Positions 17,949 through 27,106 are shown, counted from the first letter of the stretch. The stretch: DNA of 64,000 nucleotides from CBEUVQ01 sp965546615 (GCA_965546615.1 CBEUVQ010000007.1:19335-83334), one strand, 5' to 3'. Program-made: numbers and translations. The notes: generated by a model from the sequence alone, not told the origin.

Positions 17949-18554
17949 TTGGTTGAAAAAGCCTATATTCTCGGTATCAGCGGGACACTACGCCAAGGCG
18001 GCAATACTGAAATTTTGATGAATAAAATTATGGAAGGTGCCAAATCTCAAGGTGCCGTCACAGAAACAATTTACCTGCGCAATCTGCGGCTTCGGCAGTG
18101 TATCGCCTGCGAAGGCTGCCGCACAGCAAGGGTGTGCCGGGCACACAAAGACGATATGCAGCTTCTTTATCCAAAAATAAAAGCGGCTCAAGGATTGGTA
18201 TTAGGCTCACCCACGCACAACTATAATATTAGCGCCCGAATGAAAATATTTATTGACAGGTTGTATCCATTTTATTATTTTAATCCGGAAAACCGCCGTA
18301 ATTGGCACAGTCTGCTCTCTCCCGGGAAAATGGCGTTAGTATATACAGTGTGCGACCAAAAAAGCCCACCAAACATCGGGGTGACTGTTCCCGCAATGCG
18401 CCTGCCGCTGGAAGCTCTGGGTTATCAAATTGTCGATGAACTTACCGCCGAAGGGTTCTTTGAAGCTGGTGCGGTACTAAAAGATGCCGATATCCTAGCA
18501 AAAGCATACAACTGCGGTGCAGCTTTAGCCAAAAAGATTTTGCAGGCTGATTGA
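17949..18554 (+). CDS. NADPH-dependent FMN reductase / iron-sulfur flavoprotein-like
   Basis: A flavodoxin-fold protein of 201 aa: ILGISGTLRQGGNTEILM is the FMN phosphate loop, and GLVLGSPTHNYNISARMKIFIDRLYPFYYF the flavin-binding C-terminal edge. Cysteines in RQCIACEGCRTARVC match the compact cluster region of iron-sulfur flavoproteins. The TTG at 17949, about 6 nt after GGGGGGA, is the best start; a longer frame begins with TTG at 17910. Physiological substrate is unknown. Confidence 0.78.
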   Translation: MVEKAYILGISGTLRQGGNTEILMNKIMEGAKSQGAVTETIYLRNLRLRQCIACEGCRTARVCRAHKDDMQLLYPKIKAAQGLVLGSPTHNYNISARMKIFIDRLYPFYYFNPENRRNWHSLLSPGKMALVYTVCDQKSPPNIGVTVPAMRLPLEALGYQIVDELTAEGFFEAGAVLKDADILAKAYNCGAALAKKILQAD

Positions 18555-18714
18555 ATTTGCTGCGGGACGACCGGCCGCATTACGCAGTATGCCGGCTGAA
18601 AAACAAAGGACAAAACTGTCTTTCTTACCCCAATGGCCATGTAATTTTGCTTAATTATTAAGAAAACCTTGAGTATTAGCAGGAATTTTAAAGTTTACAC
18701 AGTATACAATAATT

Positions 18715-19065
18715 ATGTGCAACGACATTTGGTATTTAGGACAAGGAAATTGGGCTGTTTACACCGAAGACAGCACGGTGGCAGAGCAGCTCTGCAAATT
18801 GGACGGCATCAAAATGGTTGCTGTCTACCGCCGCATCAAACAACGCGGTGTTATTGCCATGCAGTTTAATTTTTGTGAGCAAAACAGCCTGTATAACAGT
18901 CAATCTTTACTGGCTGAAGTATGCTCAATTATCGAATTGGATTTAAAGCGGGTATCAGCAATGGCAAAGCGAAGTGAATACATTCCTTATTCACGAAAGT
19001 ATTATCCGGACGGCAGCAGATTACAGTTGGCTTCATGTGAAGAAAAAAAGCAGCAAAAAAACTGA
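18715..19065 (+). CDS. Hypothetical protein, 116 aa
   Basis: The reading frame begins MCNDIWYLGQGNWAVYTED and ends in a Lys/Gln-rich tail. It has no clear ribosome site before ATG 18715, but it is followed directly by a terminator, and no better frame covers the interval. No family recognised. Confidence 0.5.
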   Translation: MCNDIWYLGQGNWAVYTEDSTVAEQLCKLDGIKMVAVYRRIKQRGVIAMQFNFCEQNSLYNSQSLLAEVCSIIELDLKRVSAMAKRSEYIPYSRKYYPDGSRLQLASCEEKKQQKN

Positions 19066-19092
19066 GGGGGGCGTTAACCGCTCCCCCTTTTA
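19066..19092 (+). terminator. Intrinsic terminator
   Basis: GGGGGGCG (19066-19073) pairs with CGCTCCCC (19079-19086) with one G-U pair, followed by a T run, between the convergent hypothetical gene and ppiB. Confidence 0.7.
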
Positions 19093-19106
19093 ATCGCCTG
19101 CCTTTT

Positions 19107-19541
19107 TTATTCCTCAACAACTGTTACTTTATTCATCTTTGTGCCCGGTTTAATCTTGTCCACTGCGTCCATACCTTCTATAACTTGACCAAATACTGTA
19201 TGCACTCCGTCTAAGTGCGGAAAGGAATCATAGCAAATAAAAAACTGACTGCCGCCGGTATCTTTTCCGGCATGAGCCATCGACAGCGCACCGCGCACGT
19301 GTTTGTTGGGATTTCCTTCAGTCTCACATTTGATGGTGTAACCCGGGCCACCGGTACCGGTACCGTAAGGGCAGCCGCCTTGAGCCACGAACCCAGGAAT
19401 TACTCTGTGAAAAGTAAGTCCGTCATAAAAACCTTTTTTAATCAAAGATACAAAATTTTCTACTGTGCCGGGTGCATCTTTTTCAAAAAGCTCAAGTACA
19501 ATGTTCCCATGATCAGTTTCAATAATTGCTTTTTTCAACAA
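19107..19541 (-). CDS. ppiB: Cyclophilin-type peptidyl-prolyl cis-trans isomerase
   Basis: Cytoplasmic 144-aa cyclophilin. FHRVIPGFVAQGG, GTGGPGYTIKCE, LSMAHAGKDTGGSQFFI and LDGVHTVFGQVIEGMD are the catalytic core motifs. No signal peptide. The start is one of two consecutive TTG codons at 19541 and 19538 after GGAGGGG; no ATG is available. Confidence 0.93.
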   Translation of the reverse strand: MLKKAIIETDHGNIVLELFEKDAPGTVENFVSLIKKGFYDGLTFHRVIPGFVAQGGCPYGTGTGGPGYTIKCETEGNPNKHVRGALSMAHAGKDTGGSQFFICYDSFPHLDGVHTVFGQVIEGMDAVDKIKPGTKMNKVTVVEE

Positions 19542-19610
19542 AACCCCTCCTTTTTTGTAACAAATACATTATAAACTTTTATTTTTACAAATACTACCGC
19601 AAAAGTAATA

Positions 19611-19639
19611 TTGACAGTCATATTTAACTAAGTTAAACT
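19611..19639 (+). promoter_or_regulatory. marR promoter with overlapping palindromic operator
   Basis: A perfect -35 TTGACA (19611-19616), 17-nt spacer and TAAACT -10 (19634-19639). The palindrome TTTAACT-A-AGTTAAA (19623-19637) fills the spacer and covers the -10, the layout expected for autorepression by the MarR protein encoded next. Confidence 0.7.
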
Positions 19640-19678
19640 TTAGTCATTAACTGTTATAGAGCAAATGAGGTGCTGAAA

Positions 19679-20233
19679 ATGAACCAAGATATGCAACAAG
19701 CTTGTAATTTAGCAGAACTTTTTGTACGGATGTTTAATCGTATCAAAGCCGACTCCTGCAGACATATTAATAAACAAGTCGATATAACACCTTCTCAGTT
19801 TACAGCACTGCGCTATCTCAACCACCACAAACGCAATCTGTTAAGTGATCTTGCCGAAGGATTAAATATCAGCAATGCAGCGGTTACGAAAATGACCGAC
19901 CGTTTGGAAAAAAAAGGGCTGGTAGAACGAGTGAATTTTGCGGAAGACAGGCGGGCAATAACGCTGCAGTTAACTGAGCTGGGCAAAGAATTAATTCAAA
20001 AAGCCGACCAAGCAGAAATAAACTCTTGGAAGGCAGTAATTGAGCGCATGGATGATCAAAAAAGAGACGCCTTTATTCGCGGTATGATTGCTTTCATCGA
20101 GGCCGGCCTGGTTGACATCGAAGATTACAATGAAATTTGCTTAAAATGCGGTATTAAGCATAACGAAAATTGTCCGATTGAAACCGCAAAAAAAGAAAAT
20201 ACCGGAACAAAAAACAAACCGTTTACTCGTTAA
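19679..20233 (+). CDS. MarR-family regulator with Cys-rich tail
   Basis: A 184-aa winged-helix regulator: ITPSQFTALRYLNHH, LSDLAEGLNISNAAVTKMTDRLEKKGLVER (recognition helix) and EDRRAITLQLTELG wing. After the usual domain a tail contains ICLKCGIKHNENC, that is three Cys and a His, which could bind metal or sense redox change. ATG 19679 is preferred over GTG 19670 because GAGGTG is 6 nt upstream. Autoregulation is suggested by the promoter palindrome. Confidence 0.82.
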   Translation: MNQDMQQACNLAELFVRMFNRIKADSCRHINKQVDITPSQFTALRYLNHHKRNLLSDLAEGLNISNAAVTKMTDRLEKKGLVERVNFAEDRRAITLQLTELGKELIQKADQAEINSWKAVIERMDDQKRDAFIRGMIAFIEAGLVDIEDYNEICLKCGIKHNENCPIETAKKENTGTKNKPFTR

Positions 20234-20267
20234 GGAAACTTAGCTTTTAGCTAAGTTTCCTTAATTT
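20232..20267 (+). terminator. Intrinsic terminator after marR
   Basis: AAGGAAACTTAGC (20232-20244) pairs with GCTAAGTTTCCTT (20250-20262), followed by AATTT. Overlaps the marR stop codon. Confidence 0.75.
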
Positions 20268-20417
20268 AATTTTCAGTCCCGGTTTAAGGCATAAATTGCC
20301 GTTAAACAGCTTTTATTATGCCCCGCTTTAAAGCCATTGATTCTTCGCCGACTGTATAAGAAATTCCGCCGGTATAACAGTGGGTTTTTTGGCTTTGCGA
20401 ACCTTATTTTTTTTAGT

Positions 20418-20459
20418 ATGATAAATATCATCACAATAAAAAACAAACTTGGTTATAAT
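20418..20459 (+). promoter_or_regulatory. Putative promoter region of the MoxR-VWA operon
   Basis: A perfect TATAAT at 20454-20459 lies 35 nt before the moxR-like start. Upstream is the small palindrome ATGAT-AAAT-ATCAT (20418-20431). The -35 match is poor, so control by an activator is possible. Confidence 0.4.
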
Positions 20460-20494
20460 CTTTGTAATTACTCGTACAAAAAGGAGTGAAAATT

Positions 20495-21340
20495 ATGTCG
20501 TTGAATAAAGTTTCCTCTTTAGAAAACTGGGGTGTAAACGTAAATTCCTTGCCGGGTTTTTACATAGAAGAGGAAAAACTGCAGGTAATTCAAGACCTGA
20601 TGTTTTCCAAATTAAATGTTATGTTAACCGGCGATCCGGGTACAGGCAAAACCGAGCTGTGCCGCAGATTGGCTTTAGCTCATAATTTGCCCTTTCACCG
20701 GGTAAACGTTGGCGCCATTCGCACACCTCGTGATTGGTTTGGTCATTGGGAATTTGTCGGCGGCCAAACTGTGTTTGTTAAATCAGAATTTGTTGACGCC
20801 ATTCAGCGTCCCGGAATTATTGCTCTGGATGAGTTTAACCGTGTTACCCCCGACATTCATAATTCTATCTATACCATTTTGGATCACAACCGGGAGGTTT
20901 TTGTAGAAGAAACTAAAGAAACCATTCATGTGCATCCCCAATGCATTTTTATCGCCACAGAAAACCGCGGACGCAGCCATACCGGTATTTTTATGGAAGA
21001 TGCCGCTGTTGAGGATCGCTTTGAGCTGATTCGTCTGGAACTGCCGCCGATAGATGTGATGACCAACTTACTGGTGAAATATCACGGCATTGAATTAGAA
21101 CAAGCGTCACTGCTTGCCCGGATCACTCATAAGTTAAACGATTTGTACCATGAAGAAAGCATCAGTAAAGCAACCGGTTTTCGTCCGGCAATTGCCGCCG
21201 CTGCGCTGCTGCGCCGCAACCAACCGCTTAAAACGGCACTAAAGTATGCCTTTGTGCACCGCTTTTCGCCGGACGGCGGTGTTGACAGTGAACAAACCAC
21301 TGTACTGCAAGTTATTCAAGCTTATTTGCCTGAAGCTTAA
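20495..21340 (+). CDS. MoxR-type AAA+ ATPase
   Basis: A 281-aa AAA_5 ATPase: Walker A GDPGTGKT (residues 46-53), Walker B GIIALDEFNRV, sensor region CIFIATENR and an arginine-finger region ending in EDRFELIRLELPP. ATG 20495 follows AAGGAG by 8 nt. It is immediately followed (17 nt) by a VWA-domain protein, the classic MoxR-VWA pairing used for remodelling or metal insertion into a client protein (CobS/CobT, NorQ/NorD, CbbQ/CbbO). The client is not evident here. Confidence 0.85.
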   Translation: MSLNKVSSLENWGVNVNSLPGFYIEEEKLQVIQDLMFSKLNVMLTGDPGTGKTELCRRLALAHNLPFHRVNVGAIRTPRDWFGHWEFVGGQTVFVKSEFVDAIQRPGIIALDEFNRVTPDIHNSIYTILDHNREVFVEETKETIHVHPQCIFIATENRGRSHTGIFMEDAAVEDRFELIRLELPPIDVMTNLLVKYHGIELEQASLLARITHKLNDLYHEESISKATGFRPAIAAAALLRRNQPLKTALKYAFVHRFSPDGGVDSEQTTVLQVIQAYLPEA

Positions 21341-21357
21341 CCGGGAGGTATGCAGAG

Positions 21358-23115
21358 ATGCCCAGCTTATCTGATTTCTGGCTCACCGGAACCGGTTTGG
21401 ATGACACACCTTCCCGCACCACAGGTGATGCTAAAATATTTTCCGCTTCAACCGGACAATCCGCAGATGATGATGAAGCAAAAGCTTACTTGTTAGTAGC
21501 GGTGCTAAATGCTGTGGCCAGAGTAGTTGACATTGTTCATGGCCGGCAGCGCTTCCAAGTAAACTTTGCTTCTAAAAATATCACCACTGATTATGCACAA
21601 GGAATAATCACTTTAGATGCCGGACCGATTATGAACCCTCCGGCCGGTTTTTCATTGGCTGATTCCGTCGATGTGCTGACCGGCATGGCACTGCATGAAG
21701 CCGCTCACGCCCAATATACCAACCAGGAATTTTACACCGAAATTCCCGGCAACCCTTTTGCGGGGGCGGTGCGCAATTTAGTGGAAGATATTTACGTGGA
21801 AAGGTTAACCACTCTTTTGTACCCCGGCTACAAAGGATATTTTGAAAAGTACCGCTATTATCAGTTTGATTTAGGAAAGAAACATCCGCCAGAAATCGGC
21901 GGCGAAAATCTCATGGACATTGAGTTAAATACCCGCACTATTGATTTGATTTTAATGCTGCGTTCCACTACCGGGTATCGCTCAGCTGTCCCCCGGGTGC
22001 GAAAAGCTGCGGAAACGATTGACCGCGCTTTAACAAAAGATAAATTTGACGATTTAAAAAGAGTAAATCCCAAAACACTGGCATTAAGAGTGTACAATGA
22101 GCTGTTCGGCAACATTATTCAGCATGACGTTGCCTATGTAAAACCGGTGAGCTTTATAGATAATTTTAACAGTGAACAACCGGCATCCGGCAATCAAAGG
22201 GATAACGGTAAAACCTCTATTTCTGAAAACATGCAGCAAATGGTGCAAAATTTACGCCAAGAAGAAGTCAGTGTCGCCAACATGGGTGAGTTAAGTGCCG
22301 CCGCTCAAATGGAACCGGATGTGCCGCCGCCGACAATGGTAACATTTCGCAAACCGGTAATAACCGATGAAGCACCGGAAATATATGCGCAGGCCAAGCA
22401 GCAAATACTGCCTCATATCATCCGGCTGCGCAACAAGCTGAGTTGGGCCAATACCCGTCAGGTGATCAACCAATACGGACTGCCCAGCGGCGAATTAGAT
22501 CAGGATGCTTTGTACCAAGCCCCTTTTTCCAACAAAATTTTCAGTCGTTCGCAGATTGTTGAAACGCGTACGCGAAATTTAGATATTGCTTTGCTGCTCG
22601 ACTGCAGTTCTTCAATGACGTCAAAAATTGATGATCAAATGACCAGATTAGACCTGGCGCGCAGCTTAACCGCTTTGTTTGTAGAAGCAATGGAGCCAAT
22701 TAATTCGGTGCAGACCTGGGTTTTTGGCTTCAGTCAAAAGGTACTGGTAGACATTACCGAACTGTATTCTCCTTCTTTAAATGTTAAAGCCAGGCTGGGC
22801 ACCGTTACTGCCGACGGCACAACACCGGAGGGAAGTGCTTTGAAACACTGCGCTGCCCGCTTAATTAGTGAAGGACGGCATTTAGTACCGAAAGTACTGA
22901 TTGTTCTCGCCGACGGCAATCCTAACCCCGGCCGGGAGAAAAACATGGTAAAAGAGCAGGCCCGCAAGCTGCAGAATATGGGCTGTAAATTAATTCATAT
23001 CTCCGTCAGCAGCCAAGTGCAGCCTTACGGCTACCAGCACAGCATCCCGTGGAGCGATTACTACACAGTAATTAACCAGTTTGGCCGGTTGTTGAGAAAA
23101 CTGGTAAGTGAGTAA
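21358..23115 (+). CDS. VWA-domain protein with N-terminal HExxH motif
   Basis: A 585-aa partner of the MoxR ATPase. Residues 105-150 contain H113-E-A-A-H117 in a hydrophobic helix followed by NLVEDIYVE (Glu143/Asp144), the layout of a gluzincin-like zinc site. Residues about 405-585 form a von Willebrand A domain with the MIDAS motif DCSSS (D415-S419) and a later TTPEGSA threonine. The middle is low-complexity and Gln-rich. GGGAGG precedes ATG 21358. CobT- and NorD-type proteins are relatives by architecture; enzymatic activity of the HExxH part is inference. Confidence 0.75.
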   Translation: MPSLSDFWLTGTGLDDTPSRTTGDAKIFSASTGQSADDDEAKAYLLVAVLNAVARVVDIVHGRQRFQVNFASKNITTDYAQGIITLDAGPIMNPPAGFSLADSVDVLTGMALHEAAHAQYTNQEFYTEIPGNPFAGAVRNLVEDIYVERLTTLLYPGYKGYFEKYRYYQFDLGKKHPPEIGGENLMDIELNTRTIDLILMLRSTTGYRSAVPRVRKAAETIDRALTKDKFDDLKRVNPKTLALRVYNELFGNIIQHDVAYVKPVSFIDNFNSEQPASGNQRDNGKTSISENMQQMVQNLRQEEVSVANMGELSAAAQMEPDVPPPTMVTFRKPVITDEAPEIYAQAKQQILPHIIRLRNKLSWANTRQVINQYGLPSGELDQDALYQAPFSNKIFSRSQIVETRTRNLDIALLLDCSSSMTSKIDDQMTRLDLARSLTALFVEAMEPINSVQTWVFGFSQKVLVDITELYSPSLNVKARLGTVTADGTTPEGSALKHCAARLISEGRHLVPKVLIVLADGNPNPGREKNMVKEQARKLQNMGCKLIHISVSSQVQPYGYQHSIPWSDYYTVINQFGRLLRKLVSE

Positions 23116-23229
23116 CTGCACCGCTACCGTTTGCTTCGGTAAATGCGTTGGCTGCAAAACGCAAAACTGTTTTACTTTTAATACTTTTGTAATTTTTAGT
23201 CGATATAATTTCAGGCAGAGGTGATGTTA

Positions 23230-24174
23230 ATGAAAAAAAGCGCCCTGATAATTGGTGCTTTCGTTTTAGCGGCGCTGGCCTTTCTTAATCAAACTTTTTC
23301 TTTAAACAACCAGCTGCCTGAAGTAAACGGCGAACAAAAAGCCAAAGAACAAATTTCCACCAAGCAGCCTGCTGCTCAACCCGAGCAGCAGCAAGAGCCA
23401 GAAAAAACGATTGAAGTTCAGCCGAGTAATTCCAACCAAACCGCTGCGGAAAAACCGGCTGAAGTTCCATCAGCTGAGCCCGCCGGGTCCTATGCTGATT
23501 ATGATAATACCAAGCATGGCTGGGGATTTACACGCAACAGCCAACACCTTCCTCCTGCTGTAGGCTGGGTAGGACCGGTAGTGGAAAAATACGGCGGGAT
23601 ATATACTGTACATACAGATGAAAAGGTAGTGTACTTAACCTTTGATGAAGGCTACGAAAACGGATACACCACTGATATTTTAGATACTTTAAAAGCAAAT
23701 AATGTTAAAGCCCACTTCTTTATCACTTCCGGATATTTAAAGTCCAACCCGGAACTGGTGGAGCGTATCGTCAATGAAGGACATGTGCTGGGCAACCATT
23801 CGGTAAATCACCCCAGCCTGCCTACTTTATCTGATGAGCAAGTAGTTCAAGAAATTAAAGGTTTAGAAAGCCAGCTTAAAAAAATAGTTAATTATGATAT
23901 GTATTTGTTCCGCCCTCCAATGGGAGAATGGAGCGAGCGGACATTAAAAATCACAGAGGATTTAGGCTATAGAACAGTTTTTTGGAGCATGGCCTACCAA
24001 GATTGGCAGGTAGACCAGCAGCAGGGTTGGGAACGGGCTTACAATCATGTTATGACCAATGTGCACAATGGAGCGGTAATTTTACTGCATGCCGTTTCTT
24101 CAGATAATGCTGCCGCATTAGACAAAATTATTAAAGATTTAAAAGCCCAAGGCTACCGTTTTGAGCTGCTTTAA
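23230..24174 (+). CDS. PdaA-like polysaccharide deacetylase
   Basis: A 314-aa NodB-fold enzyme with an N-terminal signal anchor (KKSALIIGAFVLAALAF), a Gln/Glu/Pro-rich linker of about 80 residues and a catalytic domain. Motifs are LTFDEGYENGYT, GNHSVNHPSLP (metal His pair), FRPPMGEW and an ILLHAVS near the C-terminus. The DEGYENGY form is typical of PdaA, which makes muramic delta-lactam in the spore cortex. ATG 23230 is 7 nt after GAGGTG. Sporulation role is inferred from similarity to PdaA. Confidence 0.85.
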   Translation: MKKSALIIGAFVLAALAFLNQTFSLNNQLPEVNGEQKAKEQISTKQPAAQPEQQQEPEKTIEVQPSNSNQTAAEKPAEVPSAEPAGSYADYDNTKHGWGFTRNSQHLPPAVGWVGPVVEKYGGIYTVHTDEKVVYLTFDEGYENGYTTDILDTLKANNVKAHFFITSGYLKSNPELVERIVNEGHVLGNHSVNHPSLPTLSDEQVVQEIKGLESQLKKIVNYDMYLFRPPMGEWSERTLKITEDLGYRTVFWSMAYQDWQVDQQQGWERAYNHVMTNVHNGAVILLHAVSSDNAAALDKIIKDLKAQGYRFELL

Positions 24175-24245
24175 ACAGTTAAAAGCTTTTTTAACCGCAC
24201 CGTCTACATTAAGCGAACGACCACTTCTGTCACATTTTCTTCTGC

Positions 24246-24282
24246 ATAACCCCGCCAATCTACTTTGTCGGGGTTATTTTTT
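24246..24282 (+). terminator. Intrinsic terminator after the deacetylase gene
   Basis: ATAACCCCG (24246-24254) pairs with CGGGGTTAT (24269-24277), followed by TTTTTT. Confidence 0.8.
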
Positions 24283-24413
24283 CTGCTGATTAACCGGTAT
24301 ATTCTCCCCTCGGCTGCCAACATATATGATATCATTGATGTAATATTATCTTCTAACTGCCGGGCTTTAATTTACCCAAAACGGATATGCTAAGAATTAA
24401 AGGAGTTTAGCAA

Positions 24414-25382
24414 ATGGTTGAACAAAAATCACGTTATCGCATTTATTCAGAACACTTACAAAAAAAATTTGGAGCGAAAGTTTACAAACTGCCCGTCAAC
24501 CTCCCCGGTGACTGCCCCAATCGTGACGGAACGCTGAGCATCGGAGGCTGCATTTTTTGCGATGAAGAAGGTGCCGGGTTTCAGTGTCTGCCGAATACAC
24601 TGCCGGTGCAGGATCAAATAGCAGCAAATAAGGAATTTTTTCAGCAGCGCTTTAATGCAGATAAGTTTATCGCTTACTTTCAAGCTTTTACCAATACCTA
24701 CCTGCCGTTGGAACAATTTAAAGAAAACATTACTGCTGCGGCATCCGACCCGGATGTAGTGGGAATTTCTGTATCCACCCGACCGGACTGCATTAATGAT
24801 CGCTATCTCGACTTTTTACAGCAATTGCAGCAAAATTTATCTCGACCGTTGGCTATCGATATTGAGTTGGGCCTGCAAACCGTAAATTATCATACGCTGC
24901 ATAAGGTTAACCGCGGCCATACTTTAGCAGAATTTGTAGACGCAGTACAGCGTATTAAAGCCAGGAATTTTGAAATTTGTACCCATATCATCTTAAATCT
25001 TCCCTGGGATGACAACATTGACGTGATCGAAAACGCCAAACTGCTGTCAGCCCTAAAGATAGATTACGTAAAATTACATTCACTGTATGTAGTGGAAAAA
25101 ACAGTATTAGGCGAAATGTATAAACGAGGCGAGTTCAGCATTATCACTTTAGATGAGTATATCAACCGGGTGGTTTGCTTTCTCGAGTATTTAGACCCAA
25201 ACATAGTAATTCAGCGCTTGGTGGGCAAAGGACCGCAGGAAAAAAATCTTTTTTCTAACTGGGGAACAAGTTGGTGGCTGATTAAAAAAGGTATTGAAAA
25301 CCGACTTGCAGAACTGGATACCTTCCAAGGAAAAAAATTTGATTATTTAAACGGCACAGCTGTGCGCAAACGATTTGAATAG
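24414..25382 (+). CDS. Radical SAM protein, YhcC/TIGR01212 family
   Basis: A 322-aa radical-SAM protein. The cluster loop is CPNRDGTLSIGGCIFC (Cys-x11-Cys-x2-Cys), unusual in spacing but characteristic of the YhcC group. GISVSTRPDCI, DIELGLQT and LNLPWDD are further family motifs. GGAGTTTAGCAA precedes ATG 24414. Function in the family is not firmly established; a role in tRNA or heme-related chemistry cannot be decided here. Confidence 0.85.
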   Translation: MVEQKSRYRIYSEHLQKKFGAKVYKLPVNLPGDCPNRDGTLSIGGCIFCDEEGAGFQCLPNTLPVQDQIAANKEFFQQRFNADKFIAYFQAFTNTYLPLEQFKENITAAASDPDVVGISVSTRPDCINDRYLDFLQQLQQNLSRPLAIDIELGLQTVNYHTLHKVNRGHTLAEFVDAVQRIKARNFEICTHIILNLPWDDNIDVIENAKLLSALKIDYVKLHSLYVVEKTVLGEMYKRGEFSIITLDEYINRVVCFLEYLDPNIVIQRLVGKGPQEKNLFSNWGTSWWLIKKGIENRLAELDTFQGKKFDYLNGTAVRKRFE

Positions 25383-25480
25383 CAGCGCTTGCAGTACTGC
25401 TGTAATAATGTTAGCATAAAATTAATCTCCGTTAATTATGTAAGTGATTTACAACCATATAAAGGAGGTAAAGCTCAAAC

Positions 25481-26068
25481 ATGTCTGACAATAAAATAAA
25501 AAGTGCATTAGAAAAAGCACTGGAACGTGCTGCTGCAATACCCCAAGTTTCCAAAGAAGAGCTAAATCGCCTGGAATATAAACCTCAAGGCAGTCATTTG
25601 GCAGGCAAATATTTAAACAGCGGAGCAGATCTGGTTTCAGAACTGACCAATATATCCCCGGATATCTATCCTTATGTTTTAGAGGGCATTGAAGAAACGC
25701 TTCTAAAAAACATTACTCTGCCCGCTGATGAAGATACCAAGCAATTAAACCAAAAAGCACTTGCCGGCCTTTTTCAAATAAAGCAGGACAAAGATCGCTT
25801 AACTGAAATTGCGAATGAATTGGATTATCTTTTTAACTATTACTTGCAAATGGTGGAGCAGGCAAAAGCGTCGGTTTCTGCTAAATTAAATCAAAAGTAT
25901 CAGCAGGCCATTCAAGAGATGGAAGCACGCTACGGCAGCAGCGTACAAGTAGATTTGGAAAATCAGCCGGAATTTCAAAAAGAGTTTCAACAGCTGATCC
26001 GTGATGTAACAGAAAAATTTGCCGGTGCGTTAAATTCTGCCAAACAAAAAATAAAGGCTTTATGCTGA
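25481..26068 (+). CDS. Hypothetical alpha-helical protein, 195 aa
   Basis: Begins after a strong AAAGGAGGTAAAG site. The sequence is strongly helical and charged, with a long likely coiled coil around residues 100-160 (QKYQQAIQEMEARYG). No enzymatic motif or membrane segment. It is followed 52 nt later by an HTH protein with which it may form an operon. No function assigned. Confidence 0.65.
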   Translation: MSDNKIKSALEKALERAAAIPQVSKEELNRLEYKPQGSHLAGKYLNSGADLVSELTNISPDIYPYVLEGIEETLLKNITLPADEDTKQLNQKALAGLFQIKQDKDRLTEIANELDYLFNYYLQMVEQAKASVSAKLNQKYQQAIQEMEARYGSSVQVDLENQPEFQKEFQQLIRDVTEKFAGALNSAKQKIKALC

Positions 26069-26120
26069 TTTTCTACCAAAGCTGAAGGAAAACAAAAAAG
26101 ATATCAAGGGGGCGGTATTG

Positions 26121-26978
26121 ATGAAAGCTATGCGGCAATTGTTAAGTATTGCCGAGGTCTGCAAAACTCTTGGTATTACCCCCTCAAAAGTGCATCAATT
26201 AACCAATGAAGGCTATCTAGAGGTTATTGATACAGCACAGCTAAAAAATGGCAAAATATATCTTTTTCAACCCGCTCAAGTGGAAAGCCTTATTGATCAA
26301 ATGCCTCGCATTATCCGTAAGTGGGAGTCAGAAGAAAATGCCCGCCTCGGTGCAAAAAAAGCTGCACATTTAAGGGTCAACCGGCGCAGCGCTGCCCAGA
26401 ATATAAAATCACAAAAAGAAAAATTTTTAGCTTCAATTGACTTGGCATCAGAAAGAATTTACCGCCTACTGCGCGCATCATATTTTTTATTTCATCTTAA
26501 CCATTACGCCAAAACCGGAAACGAGTATCTTTATGATTTAAAAGAAAAGGTTTTATATGCTTTTTATCAGAAATACCGGTGTGAAGACAGTTTAAACATC
26601 TTCCTTATTCATGGTGAACAGCACGTTAAACTGTGTTCAGAATGCAAAAGAAAAGCACGCAAACAAAATGTCAGTTACAGTGATTATGCCCGTCTAACCG
26701 GTGGATGTAACTGGTGCATTAAAGATGACCGCCACTACAACCTGTACGAGTTTGTCATCACCTATGCTGATTACCGCTTTTGCTTCCATATACCTTATAA
26801 AGCGGCCAGAAAATGGTTTAAAAATCAAGTCGTTCCCACTAAATTTAGCACTCATCGTTATGAAATGGGTACTAATTTCGGACGTTCTATTTTTGAATTG
26901 GAGGCAAAAGCAATTCCACTGGATGAGGTTATCGAAGAGCTAAATGATTTTCTTAGTTATGTTAACCTCTCTGATTAG
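26121..26978 (+). CDS. HTH protein with zinc-ribbon-like cysteines
   Basis: A 285-aa protein. Residues 1-60 resemble a MerR/excisionase-like helix-turn-helix (LLSIAEVCKTLGITPSKVHQLTNEGYLEVI). The rest carries two CxxC pairs (KLCSECKRKARKQ and GGCNWCIKD) about 23 residues apart, likely one zinc site, and a C-terminal alpha/beta part. ATG 26121 is preferred over TTG 26118 after AAGGGGGCGG. It may be a regulator; target unknown. Confidence 0.65.
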   Translation: MKAMRQLLSIAEVCKTLGITPSKVHQLTNEGYLEVIDTAQLKNGKIYLFQPAQVESLIDQMPRIIRKWESEENARLGAKKAAHLRVNRRSAAQNIKSQKEKFLASIDLASERIYRLLRASYFLFHLNHYAKTGNEYLYDLKEKVLYAFYQKYRCEDSLNIFLIHGEQHVKLCSECKRKARKQNVSYSDYARLTGGCNWCIKDDRHYNLYEFVITYADYRFCFHIPYKAARKWFKNQVVPTKFSTHRYEMGTNFGRSIFELEAKAIPLDEVIEELNDFLSYVNLSD

Positions 26979-27080
26979 TGCTAATAACATGCTGTTACAA
27001 AAACTAATAATTACATTGTTTAGCTGAAGATTATTAATATAGTAAACATATTTAACACAGCCTGCTTTAAAACAGTATGG

Positions 27081-27106
27081 CTGATTTTTTTTGCATTTTT
27101 TGACTA
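27081..27106 (+). terminator. Weak terminator-like hairpin after the HTH gene
   Basis: Around 27059-27083 CAGCC and GGCTG can pair across a short loop and are followed by a run of eight T before GC. Modest stem, good T run. Confidence 0.45.

Noticed and set aside
20495..23115. MoxR-VWA pair as part of an anti-phage defence island
   Set aside because: Neighbours are marR, pdaA and a radical-SAM gene; no nuclease, methylase, integrase or other defence marker is nearby.
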